A DNA stretch of 64,000 nucleotides from Actinoplanes solisilvae. Lineage in GTDB: Bacteria > Actinomycetota > Actinomycetes > Mycobacteriales > Micromonosporaceae. This document shows, piece after piece, positions 1 through 8,424 of the stretch. The notes under the pieces were generated by a model, which was not told the origin of the DNA, made no database searches, and saw only the letters and a program-made list of their open reading frames with translations. The translations under genes and the position numbers were made by a program. Numbering within the stretch: the first letter of the stretch is position 1; every line of letters begins with the position of its first letter. Location of the stretch: positions 124,001 to 188,000 of the forward strand of contig NZ_RJAC01000001.1 of the NCBI RefSeq assembly GCF_003999975.1, written 5' to 3'.

Positions 1-235
1 CCAGCGTTAATTCCGTTGCCGCGAACCGTCCCGGACCGCACACTCAGAGCCATGACAGAGCATCGGAAAGCCACACTGACGCTCTCATAGCGCGCGAGCC
101 CTCGGCAGGCTTCGCGAACACCCGGGGCCGCCTCAGGCGCCCCGACCCGCGGCGGCGCGGGGCGCGGTCACCTCTCTCTCACGCGGCATCGCCGCGCCTT
201 GCGCCCGCTCCGCGCCGCCGCCCCATAGACACCCC
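1..235. other. No recognisable gene
   Basis: GC-rich stretch at the window edge. I see no credible reading frame, RNA gene or repeat on either strand. It probably belongs to the upstream region of whatever is transcribed toward position 395. Confidence 0.4.
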
Positions 236-249
236 TGTCACCAGTGACA
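236..249. promoter_or_regulatory. Palindromic operator candidate (TGTCAC-CA-GTGACA)
   Basis: Two perfect 6-bp arms are separated by 2 bp, about 145 bp upstream of a strong Shine-Dalgarno sequence at 383-389. The shape suits a dimeric repressor or activator site. No cognate regulator can be named from sequence; the MerR-like protein encoded at 621 is one possibility. Confidence 0.3.
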
Positions 250-394
250 ACCCCCATCGATGAGACGAAATGTCCTAAAAATCTACAGCGTCGGTACTAG
301 AAATCCCGTCCTGATCGGCATACAGTTTCTGGTGTCGGCCACGCACAGCCGACATGCAACTGGCACAGACCCTGAGTTGGCTAAGGAGGACGAG

Positions 395-532
395 ATACCG
401 CAGCAACGCGCAATCACGACGTCCCCGACCCGACAAGAGGTGATCGCAGCCGATGCCCATCACTCAGGTGGTCTGCTAGCGGCACGCAGGCGGACTACCG
501 AACGCGCCGGCGACGGCCGGCACCAGAATTGA
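395..532 (+). CDS. Possible 45-aa protein with an ATA start
   Basis: A full Shine-Dalgarno sequence (AAGGAGG, 383-389) sits 5 nt before an ATA codon that opens a 45-codon frame ending at a TGA (530-532). A strong terminator hairpin starts 5 nt after that stop. The frame continues upstream to an ATG at 260, but without a ribosome binding site. The predicted peptide is basic and Arg/Ala-rich (it contains AAHHSGG-like and AARRR stretches) with no known domain. Third-position GC is only about 60%, low for this genome, which argues against coding. Alternatively the Shine-Dalgarno match is fortuitous and the transcript is a noncoding leader. Confidence 0.3.
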   Translation: MPQQRAITTSPTRQEVIAADAHHSGGLLAARRRTTERAGDGRHQN

Positions 533-536
533 AAAG

Positions 537-567
537 CCAAGGCCCCGGTTACCCGCCGGGGCCTTGG
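537..567 (+). terminator. Intrinsic terminator-like stem-loop
   Basis: A perfect 12-bp stem (537-548 with 556-567, core AAGGCCCCGG) has a 7-nt loop and is followed by a short T-rich stretch. It lies directly after the candidate 45-aa frame and before the MerR-like gene, so it probably ends or attenuates transcription entering from the left. Confidence 0.7.
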
Positions 568-620
568 ATTGTGTTCCGGCCACCCCGGACATAACCCCGC
601 AATCCCCCCGGAAGGGCACG

Positions 621-992
621 ATGAGCACGACCTTCGACGACGCCGACTTCCCGGCGTACACGATGGGCCGCGCCGCCGAGATGATCGGCGTGACCCCCGC
701 CTTCCTCCGCAGCCTCGGCGCCGCGGGCCTGATCAAGCCCGAGCGCTCGCACGGCGGCCACCGCCGCTACTCCCGGCATCAGCTCCAGCTCGCCCTGCGC
801 GTGCGCCAGCTCCTCGACGAGGGCATCCTGCTCACCGCGGCCTGCCGCATCGTCACCCTCGAGGACAGGCTCGCCGCGGCCCACCGGCGCATCGCCGAGC
901 TGGGCGGCACCCTCACCCCCGACGACGACGCCGACATTCCCACCCAGACCCGCCCGGACATCGCGAAGACCCAGTACTACCGGGCCCCCTGA
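621..992 (+). CDS. MerR-type HTH transcriptional regulator
   Basis: The 123-aa protein has a winged-helix MerR-type N-terminus (residues ~12-55: YTMGRAAEMIGV, then GGHRRYSR, the recognition wing typical of MerR/BldC-like proteins). A helical region with a heptad-like dimerisation segment follows (~60-100), then a short acidic tail. There is no conserved Cys cluster, so metal sensing is not indicated. The ATG at 621 was chosen because GGAAGGG lies just upstream and the MerR fold begins right after it; an in-frame ATG at 564 would fall inside the upstream terminator. The downstream histidine kinase starts 31 nt after the stop, so the genes may be co-transcribed. The target is unknown. Confidence 0.85.
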   Translation: MSTTFDDADFPAYTMGRAAEMIGVTPAFLRSLGAAGLIKPERSHGGHRRYSRHQLQLALRVRQLLDEGILLTAACRIVTLEDRLAAAHRRIAELGGTLTPDDDADIPTQTRPDIAKTQYYRAP

Positions 993-1023
993 CACCGGGC
1001 GCGTCTGTGACAGCCTGAGGGGC

Positions 1024-2304
1024 ATGCGCAGCCTCGACGACTGGCAACGCCCCGGGCCGACCCCTCGCCAGCGCCGCATCGACCTGATCACCGGCCTCGT
1101 CGTGGTCGCGGCCGCCCTGTTCTACGTGATGCTCAGCCGCAGTGTCGGCCTGTTCGTCTGGGGTGTCGAGCGCAGCGCGGCCGAGCACCTGGCCTTCGCG
1201 TTCGCGATCACCGTCCCGCTGATCTGGCGTCGCAGCCATCCCGAGCTCGTCCTGATCGTCATCGCCGTCGTGTTCATCGCGGGTCAGATCCGTGAGACGC
1301 AGGAGGTCCAGTTCTCCTCGGGCGCCATCTTCGCCGCGATCTACACGGCCGGCGCTTGGGGTCCCGACCGGGTGCGGGCACGATGGCTGCGCGTGGTGAT
1401 CATCGGCATCATGTTCGGCTGGCTCGCCATCGCGTGGCTGATCGCCGTCGACACGATCCCCCCGGACGCGTTCGCGGACGGCACCGGTGAACTGCCCCCG
1501 CTGCTGTCCGCGCTGATCAGCCAGGTTCTGATGAACGTCGTGATCTTCGGTTTCTCCTACTTCTTCGGCGAGACCGCGTGGCTGTCGGCCCGGCGCGAGG
1601 CTGTTCTGGTCGAGCAGGCCGAACAGCTCCGCCAGGCCCGGGCCGCGTCCGAGGAACGGGCCGTGGTCACCGAGCGCCTGCGGATCGCCCGCGAACTGCA
1701 CGACGTCGTCGCCCACCACGTCTCGGTCATGGGCATCCAGGCCGCGGCGGCCCGGCGCGCGATGGACCGCGACGGCGGAACGGCCCGCGACTCGCTCACG
1801 TCGGTCGAGGAGAGCGCCCGGACGGCGGTCGACGAGCTCCAGCGCATGCTCGGGGCGCTGCGCACCGCCGACGAGCCGGCCGCCGCGCCCAACCCGGGCA
1901 TCGAGCGGCTGGACGAGCTGCTCGATCGGGTCCACGAGGCCGGGCTGACCAGCGAGTTCGCTGTCTTCGGTACGGCCGTTCCGCTGCCCGCGTCAACGTC
2001 CCAGACGGCGTACCGGGTCGTACAGGAGGCCGTGACCAACGCGCTGAAGCACGCCGGGGCGTCCACTGTCGACGTGCGACTGCGCTATCTCAACCACGAA
2101 CTGGAGATCGACGTGGCCGACGACGGCCACGGAGCGTCCACGAGCCGCGCGGCCGACGACGGCATGGGGCTGGTCGGCATGCGGGAACGGGTCGCCCTGC
2201 TCGGCGGGACGATCGAGACCGGCAACCGGTCGGCCGGCGGTTTCCGCGTACGAGCGAGGTTGCCCCTCGGATCGGCGGCGCCCCGCGAGAAGGTCGCCCC
2301 GTGA
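1024..2304 (+). CDS. NarL-family sensor histidine kinase
   Basis: A 426-aa membrane histidine kinase of the HisKA_3 type. The N-terminal ~180 residues hold several hydrophobic spans. A coiled linker leads to the phospho-acceptor box RELHDVVAHH with H226, then an HATPase_c domain with an N-box (EAVTNALKHAG, ~334), DDGHG and a G-box (GMGLVGMRERV, ~379). It should autophosphorylate H226 and pass the phosphate to the response regulator whose GTG start overlaps its stop (GTGA, 2301-2304), indicating translational coupling. The signal is not evident. The adjacent ABC-2 exporter suggests stress or drug sensing, by analogy with other actinobacterial kinase-regulator-exporter sets. Confidence 0.93.
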   Translation: MRSLDDWQRPGPTPRQRRIDLITGLVVVAAALFYVMLSRSVGLFVWGVERSAAEHLAFAFAITVPLIWRRSHPELVLIVIAVVFIAGQIRETQEVQFSSGAIFAAIYTAGAWGPDRVRARWLRVVIIGIMFGWLAIAWLIAVDTIPPDAFADGTGELPPLLSALISQVLMNVVIFGFSYFFGETAWLSARREAVLVEQAEQLRQARAASEERAVVTERLRIARELHDVVAHHVSVMGIQAAAARRAMDRDGGTARDSLTSVEESARTAVDELQRMLGALRTADEPAAAPNPGIERLDELLDRVHEAGLTSEFAVFGTAVPLPASTSQTAYRVVQEAVTNALKHAGASTVDVRLRYLNHELEIDVADDGHGASTSRAADDGMGLVGMRERVALLGGTIETGNRSAGGFRVRARLPLGSAAPREKVAP

Positions 2305-2960
2305 TCCGGGTCCTCCTCGCGGACGACCACCGGCTGGTCCGCACCGGCTTCCGCGTGATCCTCGGGCTGGAGGACGACATCGAGGTCGTCGGGGAGGCCG
2401 AGGACGGCGCGCAGGCCGTCGAGGCGACCGCGCGGCACTCCCCCGACGTGGTGCTGATGGACGTCGAGATGCCCCGGATGAACGGGCTCGAGGCGACCCG
2501 CCGGATCGTCGCCGCCGGGGGCGGTCCGTCAGTGCTGATCCTGACCACGTTCGACCGGGACGACTACCTGTTCGCGGCGCTCGAGGCCGGGGCCAGCGGA
2601 TTCCTGCTCAAGAACAGCTCGCCGGAGTCGCTGGTCGAGGCCGTACGGGTCGTCGCGCGCGGCGACGCGCTGCTGGCCCCCGAGATCACCCGGCGCGTCA
2701 TCGCGGCCTTCGCCCGGCCCGGCACCGCCCGCTCCGGCCCGCCCGCCGCCCGGCTGGGCGAGCTCACCCCGCGCGAGCACGAAGTGCTGGTCGCGCTGGC
2801 CGGCGGCGCCACCAACGCCGAGATCGCGGCCGCCCTGCACCTGGGCGAGACCACGGTCAAGACCCATGTGAGCCGCGTGCTGACCAAGCTCGGGGCACGC
2901 GACCGGACGCAGGCGGTCGTGCTGGCGTACGAGCTCGGGGTCGTGCGCCCCGGCGGGTGA
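2301..2960 (+). CDS. NarL/LuxR-family response regulator
   Basis: A 219-aa regulator. The N-terminal receiver domain has the acidic pair D8-D9, phospho-acceptor D54 (VLMDVEM) and the conserved Lys (LLKNSS, ~104). A C-terminal LuxR/GerE helix-turn-helix (~155-215: LTPREHEVL, then TVKTHVSRVL) binds DNA. The GTG start overlaps the kinase stop codon, which fixes the start and the partnership. The likely targets are its own operon and the exporter genes ~80 bp downstream, since NarL-type pairs next to ABC-2 exporters commonly control them. Confidence 0.93.
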   Translation: MIRVLLADDHRLVRTGFRVILGLEDDIEVVGEAEDGAQAVEATARHSPDVVLMDVEMPRMNGLEATRRIVAAGGGPSVLILTTFDRDDYLFAALEAGASGFLLKNSSPESLVEAVRVVARGDALLAPEITRRVIAAFARPGTARSGPPAARLGELTPREHEVLVALAGGATNAEIAAALHLGETTVKTHVSRVLTKLGARDRTQAVVLAYELGVVRPGG

Positions 2961-2962
2961 CA

Positions 2963-2978
2963 TCCTCCTCGCGGAGGA
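2963..2978 (+). terminator. Short stem-loop after the response regulator
   Basis: A perfect 6-bp stem (TCCTCC/GGAGGA) closes a TCGC tetraloop 3 nt after the response-regulator stop. There is no T tract, so termination would be weak or factor-assisted. Confidence 0.35.
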
Positions 2979-3025
2979 CCGGGTGGATCATGCTTGAGCC
3001 GGACGCATTCCCGGGCCGGAATGCC

Positions 3026-3031
3026 TAGCCT
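3026..3031 (+). promoter_or_regulatory. -10 box for a leaderless exporter mRNA
   Basis: TAGCCT lies exactly 7 nt before the ATG at 3039, the spacing expected when transcription starts at the A of the start codon. No Shine-Dalgarno sequence is present. This supports 3039 rather than the earlier TTG at 2994. Confidence 0.5.
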
Positions 3032-3038
3032 CATCAAT

Positions 3039-3932
3039 ATGACCACCGTGCTGAACGTCGATTCCGTCAGCCGCAGCTTCGGCGACCGGGCCGTTCTGCG
3101 AAACATCTCGTTCCCCGTCACCGGCGGCCGGCTGACCGGGTTCGTCGGCGCGAACGGCGCCGGCAAGACCACCACGATGCGGATCATCCTCGGGGTGCTG
3201 GCCGCCGACACCGGCGAGGTGACGCTCGACGGCCGGCCGCTGACCCGCGCGATCCGGCAACGCTTCGGCTACATGCCCGAGGAACGTGGCCTCTACCCGA
3301 CCATGACCGTGCACGACCAGGTCGTCTATCTGGGCCGGCTGCACGGCCTGAGCAGCGCCGACGCCGAGCGCCGCACGACCAGGCTGCTCGAACGGCTCGG
3401 GCTCGGTGAGCGAGCCGGCGAGAAACTCGAGAAGCTCTCGCTCGGCAACCAGCAGCGCGCCCAGGTCGCCGCCGCGCTGGTGCACGAACCCGAGGTGCTG
3501 GTGCTCGACGAGCCGTTCTCGGGTCTCGACCCGCTCGCCGTCGAGGTGATGGTCGACGTGCTGCGCGACCGCACCGCGGCGGGGGTGCCGGTGCTCTTCT
3601 CCAGCCACCAGCTCGAACTGGTCGAGCGTCTGTGCGACGACCTCGTGATCATTGCGGACGGGGAGATCCGGGCCGCCGGGGACCGGGCGTCGCTGAGCGC
3701 CCAGCATGCCGTGCCGCGCTATCAGCTACGGGTCGACGCCGACGCCGGCTGGTTGCGCGACCATCCCGGGGTCACCCTGCTCGACCTCGACGGCCCGCAC
3801 GCCGTGTTCGACCTGGAAGCCGGGTTCGACGACCAGAAAGTCCTGCACGCCGCGCTCGAGCGAGGCCCGGTGCGGTCGTTCGGCCCGGTCGTCCCGTCCC
3901 TGTCCGAGATCTTCCGAGAGGTCGTCCGATGA
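3039..3932 (+). CDS. ABC-2 type exporter, ATP-binding subunit
   Basis: A 297-aa ATPase with Walker A (GANGAGKTT, residues 37-45), a Q-loop near FGYMPEERGLYP, the signature LSLGNQQRAQ (~137), Walker B (VLVLDEPFSGLDP, ~157) and a switch His (FSSHQLE). The C-terminal ~70 residues resemble the DUF4162 tail of NatA-like drug and sodium exporter ATPases. It should energise the permease whose ATG overlaps its stop (ATGA at 3929-3932). It follows a two-component system, so a role in export of a toxic compound sensed by that system is likely but inferred. Confidence 0.93.
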   Translation: MTTVLNVDSVSRSFGDRAVLRNISFPVTGGRLTGFVGANGAGKTTTMRIILGVLAADTGEVTLDGRPLTRAIRQRFGYMPEERGLYPTMTVHDQVVYLGRLHGLSSADAERRTTRLLERLGLGERAGEKLEKLSLGNQQRAQVAAALVHEPEVLVLDEPFSGLDPLAVEVMVDVLRDRTAAGVPVLFSSHQLELVERLCDDLVIIADGEIRAAGDRASLSAQHAVPRYQLRVDADAGWLRDHPGVTLLDLDGPHAVFDLEAGFDDQKVLHAALERGPVRSFGPVVPSLSEIFREVVR

Positions 3933-4999
3933 GCACCTACGCCGCCGCCAAAGTGGTGGCCGCCCGCGAGATCAAGGTGCGGCTGCGCGACAAGACGTTC
4001 CTCTTCAGCACCGCGTTCTTCCTGCTCTTCGCGATCGGCGTCACGGTTCTGCCGGCCATCTTCGCGGGCGGCCCGTCGTCGGTCGCGGTCGCCGACCGGG
4101 CCACCGCCGCGATCCTGCAACAGGGCGATTTCGACGTACGGGTGGTGGCCGACGACGCCGCAGCCGAGAAGCTCGTGCGTGACGGCGACGTCGACGCCGC
4201 GGTGCTGGCCGGCCCCGAGGTCATCGCCCTGGACGACCGGCCCGGCGAGGTCGTCTCCGCGTTGAGCACGGCTCCGCCCGTACGCCTTCTCGACCCGGGC
4301 ACCGTCGACCCGTTCCTGGCCTACATCGTGCCGTTCGCGCTGGCGTTCGTCTTCTTCATGACGTCGTTCCTGTTCGGACTGCAGATCTCGCAGAGCGTCA
4401 CCGAGGAGAAGCAGACCCGCATCGTCGAGATCCTGGTCGCCAGCGTGCCGACCCGGGCGTTGCTGGCCGGCAAGGTCGCCGCGCTGGGCCTGCTGGCCTT
4501 CACGCAGGTGGCGTTGATCGCCATTGTCACCCTGGTCGGCGCGCGGCTGGCCGGGCTCGACAGTGGGGTGCTGAGCCTGCTGGAACCCACAATCGGCTGG
4601 TTCGTCGCGTTCTTCCTGATCGGCTTCCTGATGCTGGCCGCGCTGTGGGCGGGCGTGGGGGCGCTGGCGTCGCGGCCCGAGGATCTCAACGGCGTCTCCC
4701 AGCCGGTGCAGATGGCCGTCATGCTGCCGTTCTTCGCGGTCATTTTCCTGGCCGAGAACCCGCTGGCGATGACGATCCTGTCCTACGTCCCGTTCTCGGC
4801 GCCGATCGCGATGCCGACGCGGATCTTCCAGGGCAACGCCGCGGCCTGGGAACCGTTCGTCGCCTTGCTGATCATGGCGGTCACCGCCGTCGGGCTGCTG
4901 GCCGCGGGCGCCCGGGTCTACGAGGGTTCGCTGCTGCGCACCAACGGCAAGACCTCGTGGGCGACGGCCTGGCGCTCGCGCACTACGACCGCCGGATAG
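3929..4999 (+). CDS. ABC-2 type exporter, permease (NatB-like)
   Basis: A 356-aa membrane protein. One transmembrane span near residues 23-45 is followed by a ~100-aa extracytoplasmic loop, then five hydrophobic spans from ~130 onward; this is the layout of NatB/YhaP-type ABC-2 permeases. The cytoplasmic stretch with SQSVTEEKQTRIVEILVAS is the conserved coupling segment of this family. It is translationally coupled to the ATPase upstream and is the last gene of the operon. The substrate cannot be read from sequence. Confidence 0.9.
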   Translation: MSTYAAAKVVAAREIKVRLRDKTFLFSTAFFLLFAIGVTVLPAIFAGGPSSVAVADRATAAILQQGDFDVRVVADDAAAEKLVRDGDVDAAVLAGPEVIALDDRPGEVVSALSTAPPVRLLDPGTVDPFLAYIVPFALAFVFFMTSFLFGLQISQSVTEEKQTRIVEILVASVPTRALLAGKVAALGLLAFTQVALIAIVTLVGARLAGLDSGVLSLLEPTIGWFVAFFLIGFLMLAALWAGVGALASRPEDLNGVSQPVQMAVMLPFFAVIFLAENPLAMTILSYVPFSAPIAMPTRIFQGNAAAWEPFVALLIMAVTAVGLLAAGARVYEGSLLRTNGKTSWATAWRSRTTTAG

Positions 5000-5027
5000 C
5001 CTCCGTCAACCCGGCGGCGCCGGCGCG

Positions 5028-5630
5028 CTACGACTGCGGGGTGGCCTCGCCGACCCGGCGCACGATCGCCAGCAGTGACGCCTCGACGTCTTCGATCGGG
5101 CGCTCGGGCATGAAGACCAGCCAGTCGACGGCCACCACCAGGCCGACGCCGAACAGGGCCGAGGAAGCCACGCGCACGTCCAGGTCGGCCGGAAGATCAC
5201 CGGATTCGACGCCGGCCTGGACGGTCTCGGCGATCACGCCGATCGCCTGCTCGCGCAACAACACCAGGGTCTGCTGCCACTCGCGGTTGGTGCGCCACAT
5301 CTCCGAGAGCAGGAGCTGGGCGAAGGCGCGATAGCGGCGGATGTAGTCGAGCTGGCTGTGGACCAGCGCGGCCACGGCCTCGCGCGGCGGCAGCCCTTCA
5401 ACGGCCTCGCGGAACTCGTCGGTGAGCAGCCCGATGCCGTGGCGCAGCAACTCTTCGAACAGGTCGGTCTTGGACTTGAAGTTGTAGTAGACCGTGCCCT
5501 TGGCAACCCCGGCCCGCAACGCGATCACGTCGACCGTCGTGGCCGAGTAGCCCTGCTCGCCGATGAGCTCGACGGCCGCCTCGAACAGGCGCTGCCGAGT
5601 GTCGTTCCGCCGCCGGGTTCGCCCGTCCAT
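5028..5630 (-). CDS. TetR-family repressor
   Basis: A 200-aa protein with an N-terminal TetR helix-turn-helix (~residues 8-55; the recognition portion runs through YSATTVDVIALRAGVAKGTVYYNF) and an all-helical ligand/dimer domain. The ATG at 5630 follows GAGGAG by a few nt and lies 9 nt after the stop of the YhgE/Pip gene, making this the third gene of one operon. Upstream in-frame codons would run into the YhgE gene. It probably represses its own operon through the palindrome at 8411-8424. Confidence 0.92.
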   Translation of the reverse strand: MDGRTRRRNDTRQRLFEAAVELIGEQGYSATTVDVIALRAGVAKGTVYYNFKSKTDLFEELLRHGIGLLTDEFREAVEGLPPREAVAALVHSQLDYIRRYRAFAQLLLSEMWRTNREWQQTLVLLREQAIGVIAETVQAGVESGDLPADLDVRVASSALFGVGLVVAVDWLVFMPERPIEDVEASLLAIVRRVGEATPQS

Positions 5631-5638
5631 CACGCTCC

Positions 5639-7783
5639 TCACAGCACCAGCTCGGGGTGCAGATCCCCCGGGGTCAGGCGACGGCTCCGGTGGGCCGCCG
5701 CAACAGTTATGACAAAAGCCCCCACACCGTACGCCACCAGGAGCGCCGCCCCCTGCACGACGGTGCCCCACGGTCCGCCGTCGATCGCGTGCCGCGCGGC
5801 CTGCACCACGTAGGTCATCGGTAGCAGCGGGTGGATCGCCTGGAAGAACCCGGGCGAGGTCTGCACCGGATAGGTGCCGCCCGACGACGTGAGCTGCAGC
5901 ATCAGCAGCGCCAGGGCGAGGACTCGTCCCGGGGGCCCGAGCGCCGCACCGAGCATCTGCATGATCGCGGCGAAGGTGGCCGCGGTCAGCAGGAGCAGAC
6001 CGTAGGTGGTCACGGGATGCACCGGGCCCAGCCCCAGCGCGAAGTGTACGACGAGGTAGAGCAGCGTGGCCTGGACCAGCCCGATCGCGACGGCCGGCAG
6101 CAGCCCGGCCAGGGCCACCCGGGTGCTGGGCGCCTCCGACACCAGGTAGCGGCGGTTGAGCGGGCGCAGCACGAAGAACGTGATCATCGCCCCGACCCAG
6201 AGAGCGAGGGCCAGGAAGTAGGGCGCGAAGCCGACGCCGTAGGTGGCGGCCGGGTTTCGCACGCTGCGATCGAGCGACACGGGGTCGGCAAGCACGTCGG
6301 CGCGGTGACTGGGATCGTCGCCATACCCGGGGATCTTGCCGGCGCCGTCGGTCAGCCCCGAGGCGAGTTGCTCGGCGCCGCCCTGCAGGTCGCCCAGCCC
6401 GTTGACGAGCTGGTGACCGCCCCCGGCCAGCGTGCCGAGGCCGCCGGTGAGCTCCCGTGCGCCGGACGACAGGCGGAAGAGGCCACCCCGCAGGTCGAGG
6501 GCGCCCTGCTTGGCGTCGGCCGTGCCGCTGCGCAGTTGCGCCGCGCCGGTGGCCAGCCGGTCCAGCCCGGACGAGAGCTGGTCGACCCGGGCGCGGGCGG
6601 CCTGCACGTCGTCGGCGAGGTGCGGCGCGTCGGCGGCGACCTGCCGGGCCGTGGCCGCGACCCGGCGCAGCTCGGCGCGCAGGTCGTCGAGGTCGGCCGC
6701 GCGCACGGTGTCGCGCACCTGCTCGGCCGCGGTGACGAGCCGGGCGGCGAGCGCCTTCGCCTCGGCCAGGCCCTCGGTGCCGGCGGGCAGGCCGTTCAGA
6801 TAGGACTGGAGCTGGCGGGCGTTGCGCACGGCCTGCTCGGCGGCGGTGTCGATGGCGCCGATGTTGGCGGCCAGCGTGTCGGCGCCCCGGCTCACCAGGG
6901 TGGCGGCGTTCGCGATGGTGCGGGCGTTGTCGCGCAGCAGCGGCTCGGCCTTGTCGGCGGCCGCGTCGACGGCCTTCGCGAGGCGGCGTCCACCGTCGGC
7001 CGCCTGCTGGGTGCCGGTGGCGAGCTGGCGAGCGCCCGCGTCGAGCTGGGTCAGGCCGTCGGCCAGGTCACCCGCCCCGCGACCGGCCTCGCTCAGTCCG
7101 CGGCCCAGGCGGGCGGATCCGGTCTCGGCGTCGTCGAGGCCGCCGGCGAGCCGTCCGGCGCCCGACTCGGCTCGGCCCGCGCCGTCGCGCAGTCGGCCGG
7201 CACCGTCGGCGGCCTGTTCGGTCTGCTGCTTGAGGTCGGTGAAGCCGATCAGCATCTTGTCGAAGTAGCCGGCGCTCGCGCTCGACGCGGCGGCCGCCCG
7301 CACCTCGGCGAAGGCGGTGCGGGCGAAGACGCCGGTCAGGTAGTTGGTGGCGTCGTCGCTGACGGCGGTGAGCCGGGCCGCCTGCGGGGTGACACCGGCG
7401 TCGGGGCCGGTCACGAGATCGGCCGAGAAGTCGGCCGGGATGCGCAGCAGGAGCTGGTAGCGGCCGTCGGTCAGCCCCTTCTCGGCGCCGGCCTCGTCGG
7501 TCACGTGCCAGTCGAAGACCTCTCGTTCGATCAGCTCGTCGGCGAGGTCTTGACCCGCGTGCAGTCTGGTGCCGTCGCTCGCGGTGGTGGCGCGATCTTC
7601 GACGACCAGGGCGGCGGGAATGTGGTTGAGCCGGCCGTAGGGGTCCCAGAAGGCGTAGAGGTAGAGCGCGCCGTAGAGCAGCGGGATCACGGCGACCGCG
7701 GCGATCGCGGCCCGGGTGAGATTGCCGCGCAGAAACCGCCGCAGCTCGAACCCGGCCAGCGAAAGGGCCGACAGGTATCTCAT
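5639..7783 (-). CDS. YhgE/Pip-domain membrane protein
   Basis: A 714-aa protein with one N-terminal transmembrane span (~22-46) and a long extracytoplasmic region (~50-510) rich in Ala/Gly/Leu with many repeated units of the type G-A-x-x-L-x-x-G, predicted as coiled or helical bundle. It ends with about six spans (~515-705) in an ABC-2-like arrangement. This is the architecture of YhgE/Pip phage-infection-protein relatives and of actinobacterial ESX/MmpL-like accessory exporters. The start overlaps the stop of the ABC-type ATPase gene (7780-7783), implying a joint transporter. The substrate is unknown; relatives have been tied to phage adsorption, type VII secretion and export of toxic compounds. 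Confidence 0.85.
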   Translation of the reverse strand: MRYLSALSLAGFELRRFLRGNLTRAAIAAVAVIPLLYGALYLYAFWDPYGRLNHIPAALVVEDRATTASDGTRLHAGQDLADELIEREVFDWHVTDEAGAEKGLTDGRYQLLLRIPADFSADLVTGPDAGVTPQAARLTAVSDDATNYLTGVFARTAFAEVRAAAASSASAGYFDKMLIGFTDLKQQTEQAADGAGRLRDGAGRAESGAGRLAGGLDDAETGSARLGRGLSEAGRGAGDLADGLTQLDAGARQLATGTQQAADGGRRLAKAVDAAADKAEPLLRDNARTIANAATLVSRGADTLAANIGAIDTAAEQAVRNARQLQSYLNGLPAGTEGLAEAKALAARLVTAAEQVRDTVRAADLDDLRAELRRVAATARQVAADAPHLADDVQAARARVDQLSSGLDRLATGAAQLRSGTADAKQGALDLRGGLFRLSSGARELTGGLGTLAGGGHQLVNGLGDLQGGAEQLASGLTDGAGKIPGYGDDPSHRADVLADPVSLDRSVRNPAATYGVGFAPYFLALALWVGAMITFFVLRPLNRRYLVSEAPSTRVALAGLLPAVAIGLVQATLLYLVVHFALGLGPVHPVTTYGLLLLTAATFAAIMQMLGAALGPPGRVLALALLMLQLTSSGGTYPVQTSPGFFQAIHPLLPMTYVVQAARHAIDGGPWGTVVQGAALLVAYGVGAFVITVAAAHRSRRLTPGDLHPELVL

Positions 7784-8391
7784 CGCTGAGCCTCGCTGGC
7801 CGCACTGGCCTCGCCGGCGAGGCGGATCACGGTGGTGACGTGGGCCGGGTCAATCTCGCGGGCGGTGATCAGCACGGCGGTGCCGCGAGCGGTCAGCTCG
7901 GTGATGAGCCGCCACAGGGCCACGCGCTCGCTGGTGTCGAGCCCGTCGTCGTAGCCGTCGAGGGCGATCACGGCCGGGAACGCGAGCTCGGCCAGCGTCA
8001 GGCCGAGGACCTGTTTCTCGTACGGAGTGAGGTCTTGACCCTGCTTGTTCGGGTCGAGGTCGTGCAGGTCGACGCCGGCCGCCTCGGAGCGTGGGCGGCC
8101 CTGCATGGCGAGGCGCTCGCGGACGTGTTCGGTGACGGTGAAGACAGATTCTGGGGCTGACACGTCGGGCACATAACCCAGCGACGCCCGGCCGTCGAGC
8201 TCGACAGTGCCCGCCGCGAGCCGGAACTTGCGGGCCAGCGCGAGAAGCGCCGTGGTGCGGCCGCTGCCGGGCGGGCCGACCACGGCGACGAGATCGCCGG
8301 CCTCGACCTCGACGTCGAGATCGCGGAAGAGCCAGGAGTCGCGGCCACGGCGGCGGCGGACACCGGCCCCGCGTGCGATTAGCACCGTCAT
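7780..8391 (-). CDS. ABC-type ATPase with degenerate catalytic motifs
   Basis: A 203-aa protein with the ABC ATPase fold but altered motifs. Walker A reads GPPGSGRTT (residues ~39-47), so the catalytic Lys is Arg. The LSGGQ signature is replaced by LTPYEKQ, and Walker B reads VIALDGYDDGLD without the usual Glu. It is short for the family (usual 220-300 aa). It is coupled to the YhgE/Pip gene by a 4-bp overlap and is first in the operon. It may bind nucleotide and have a regulatory or structural role rather than hydrolyse ATP in the canonical way. Similar GRT Walker motifs occur, as far as I recall, in other actinobacterial ATPases paired with YhgE proteins. Confidence 0.8.
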   Translation of the reverse strand: MTVLIARGAGVRRRRGRDSWLFRDLDVEVEAGDLVAVVGPPGSGRTTALLALARKFRLAAGTVELDGRASLGYVPDVSAPESVFTVTEHVRERLAMQGRPRSEAAGVDLHDLDPNKQGQDLTPYEKQVLGLTLAELAFPAVIALDGYDDGLDTSERVALWRLITELTARGTAVLITAREIDPAHVTTVIRLAGEASAASEAQR

Positions 8392-8410
8392 GACTCCCCC
8401 GAGAACTTGA

Positions 8411-8424
8411 ACTGACTGGTCAGT
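8411..8424. promoter_or_regulatory. TetR operator ahead of the ABC-YhgE-tetR operon
   Basis: Arms ACTGAC and GTCAGT flank a 2-bp centre, 20 bp upstream of the first gene of the operon that encodes a TetR repressor. This resembles classical TetR-family operators around a TGAC/GTCA core. Autorepression is inferred. The site is in the 114-bp divergent interval, so it could also affect the LLM gene at 8506. Confidence 0.65.

Noticed and set aside
5831..7789. 652-codon frame on the plus strand
   Set aside because: Antisense to the YhgE/Pip gene; Gly/Val/Arg-rich composition and no domain. It is a shadow of GC-rich codon use.
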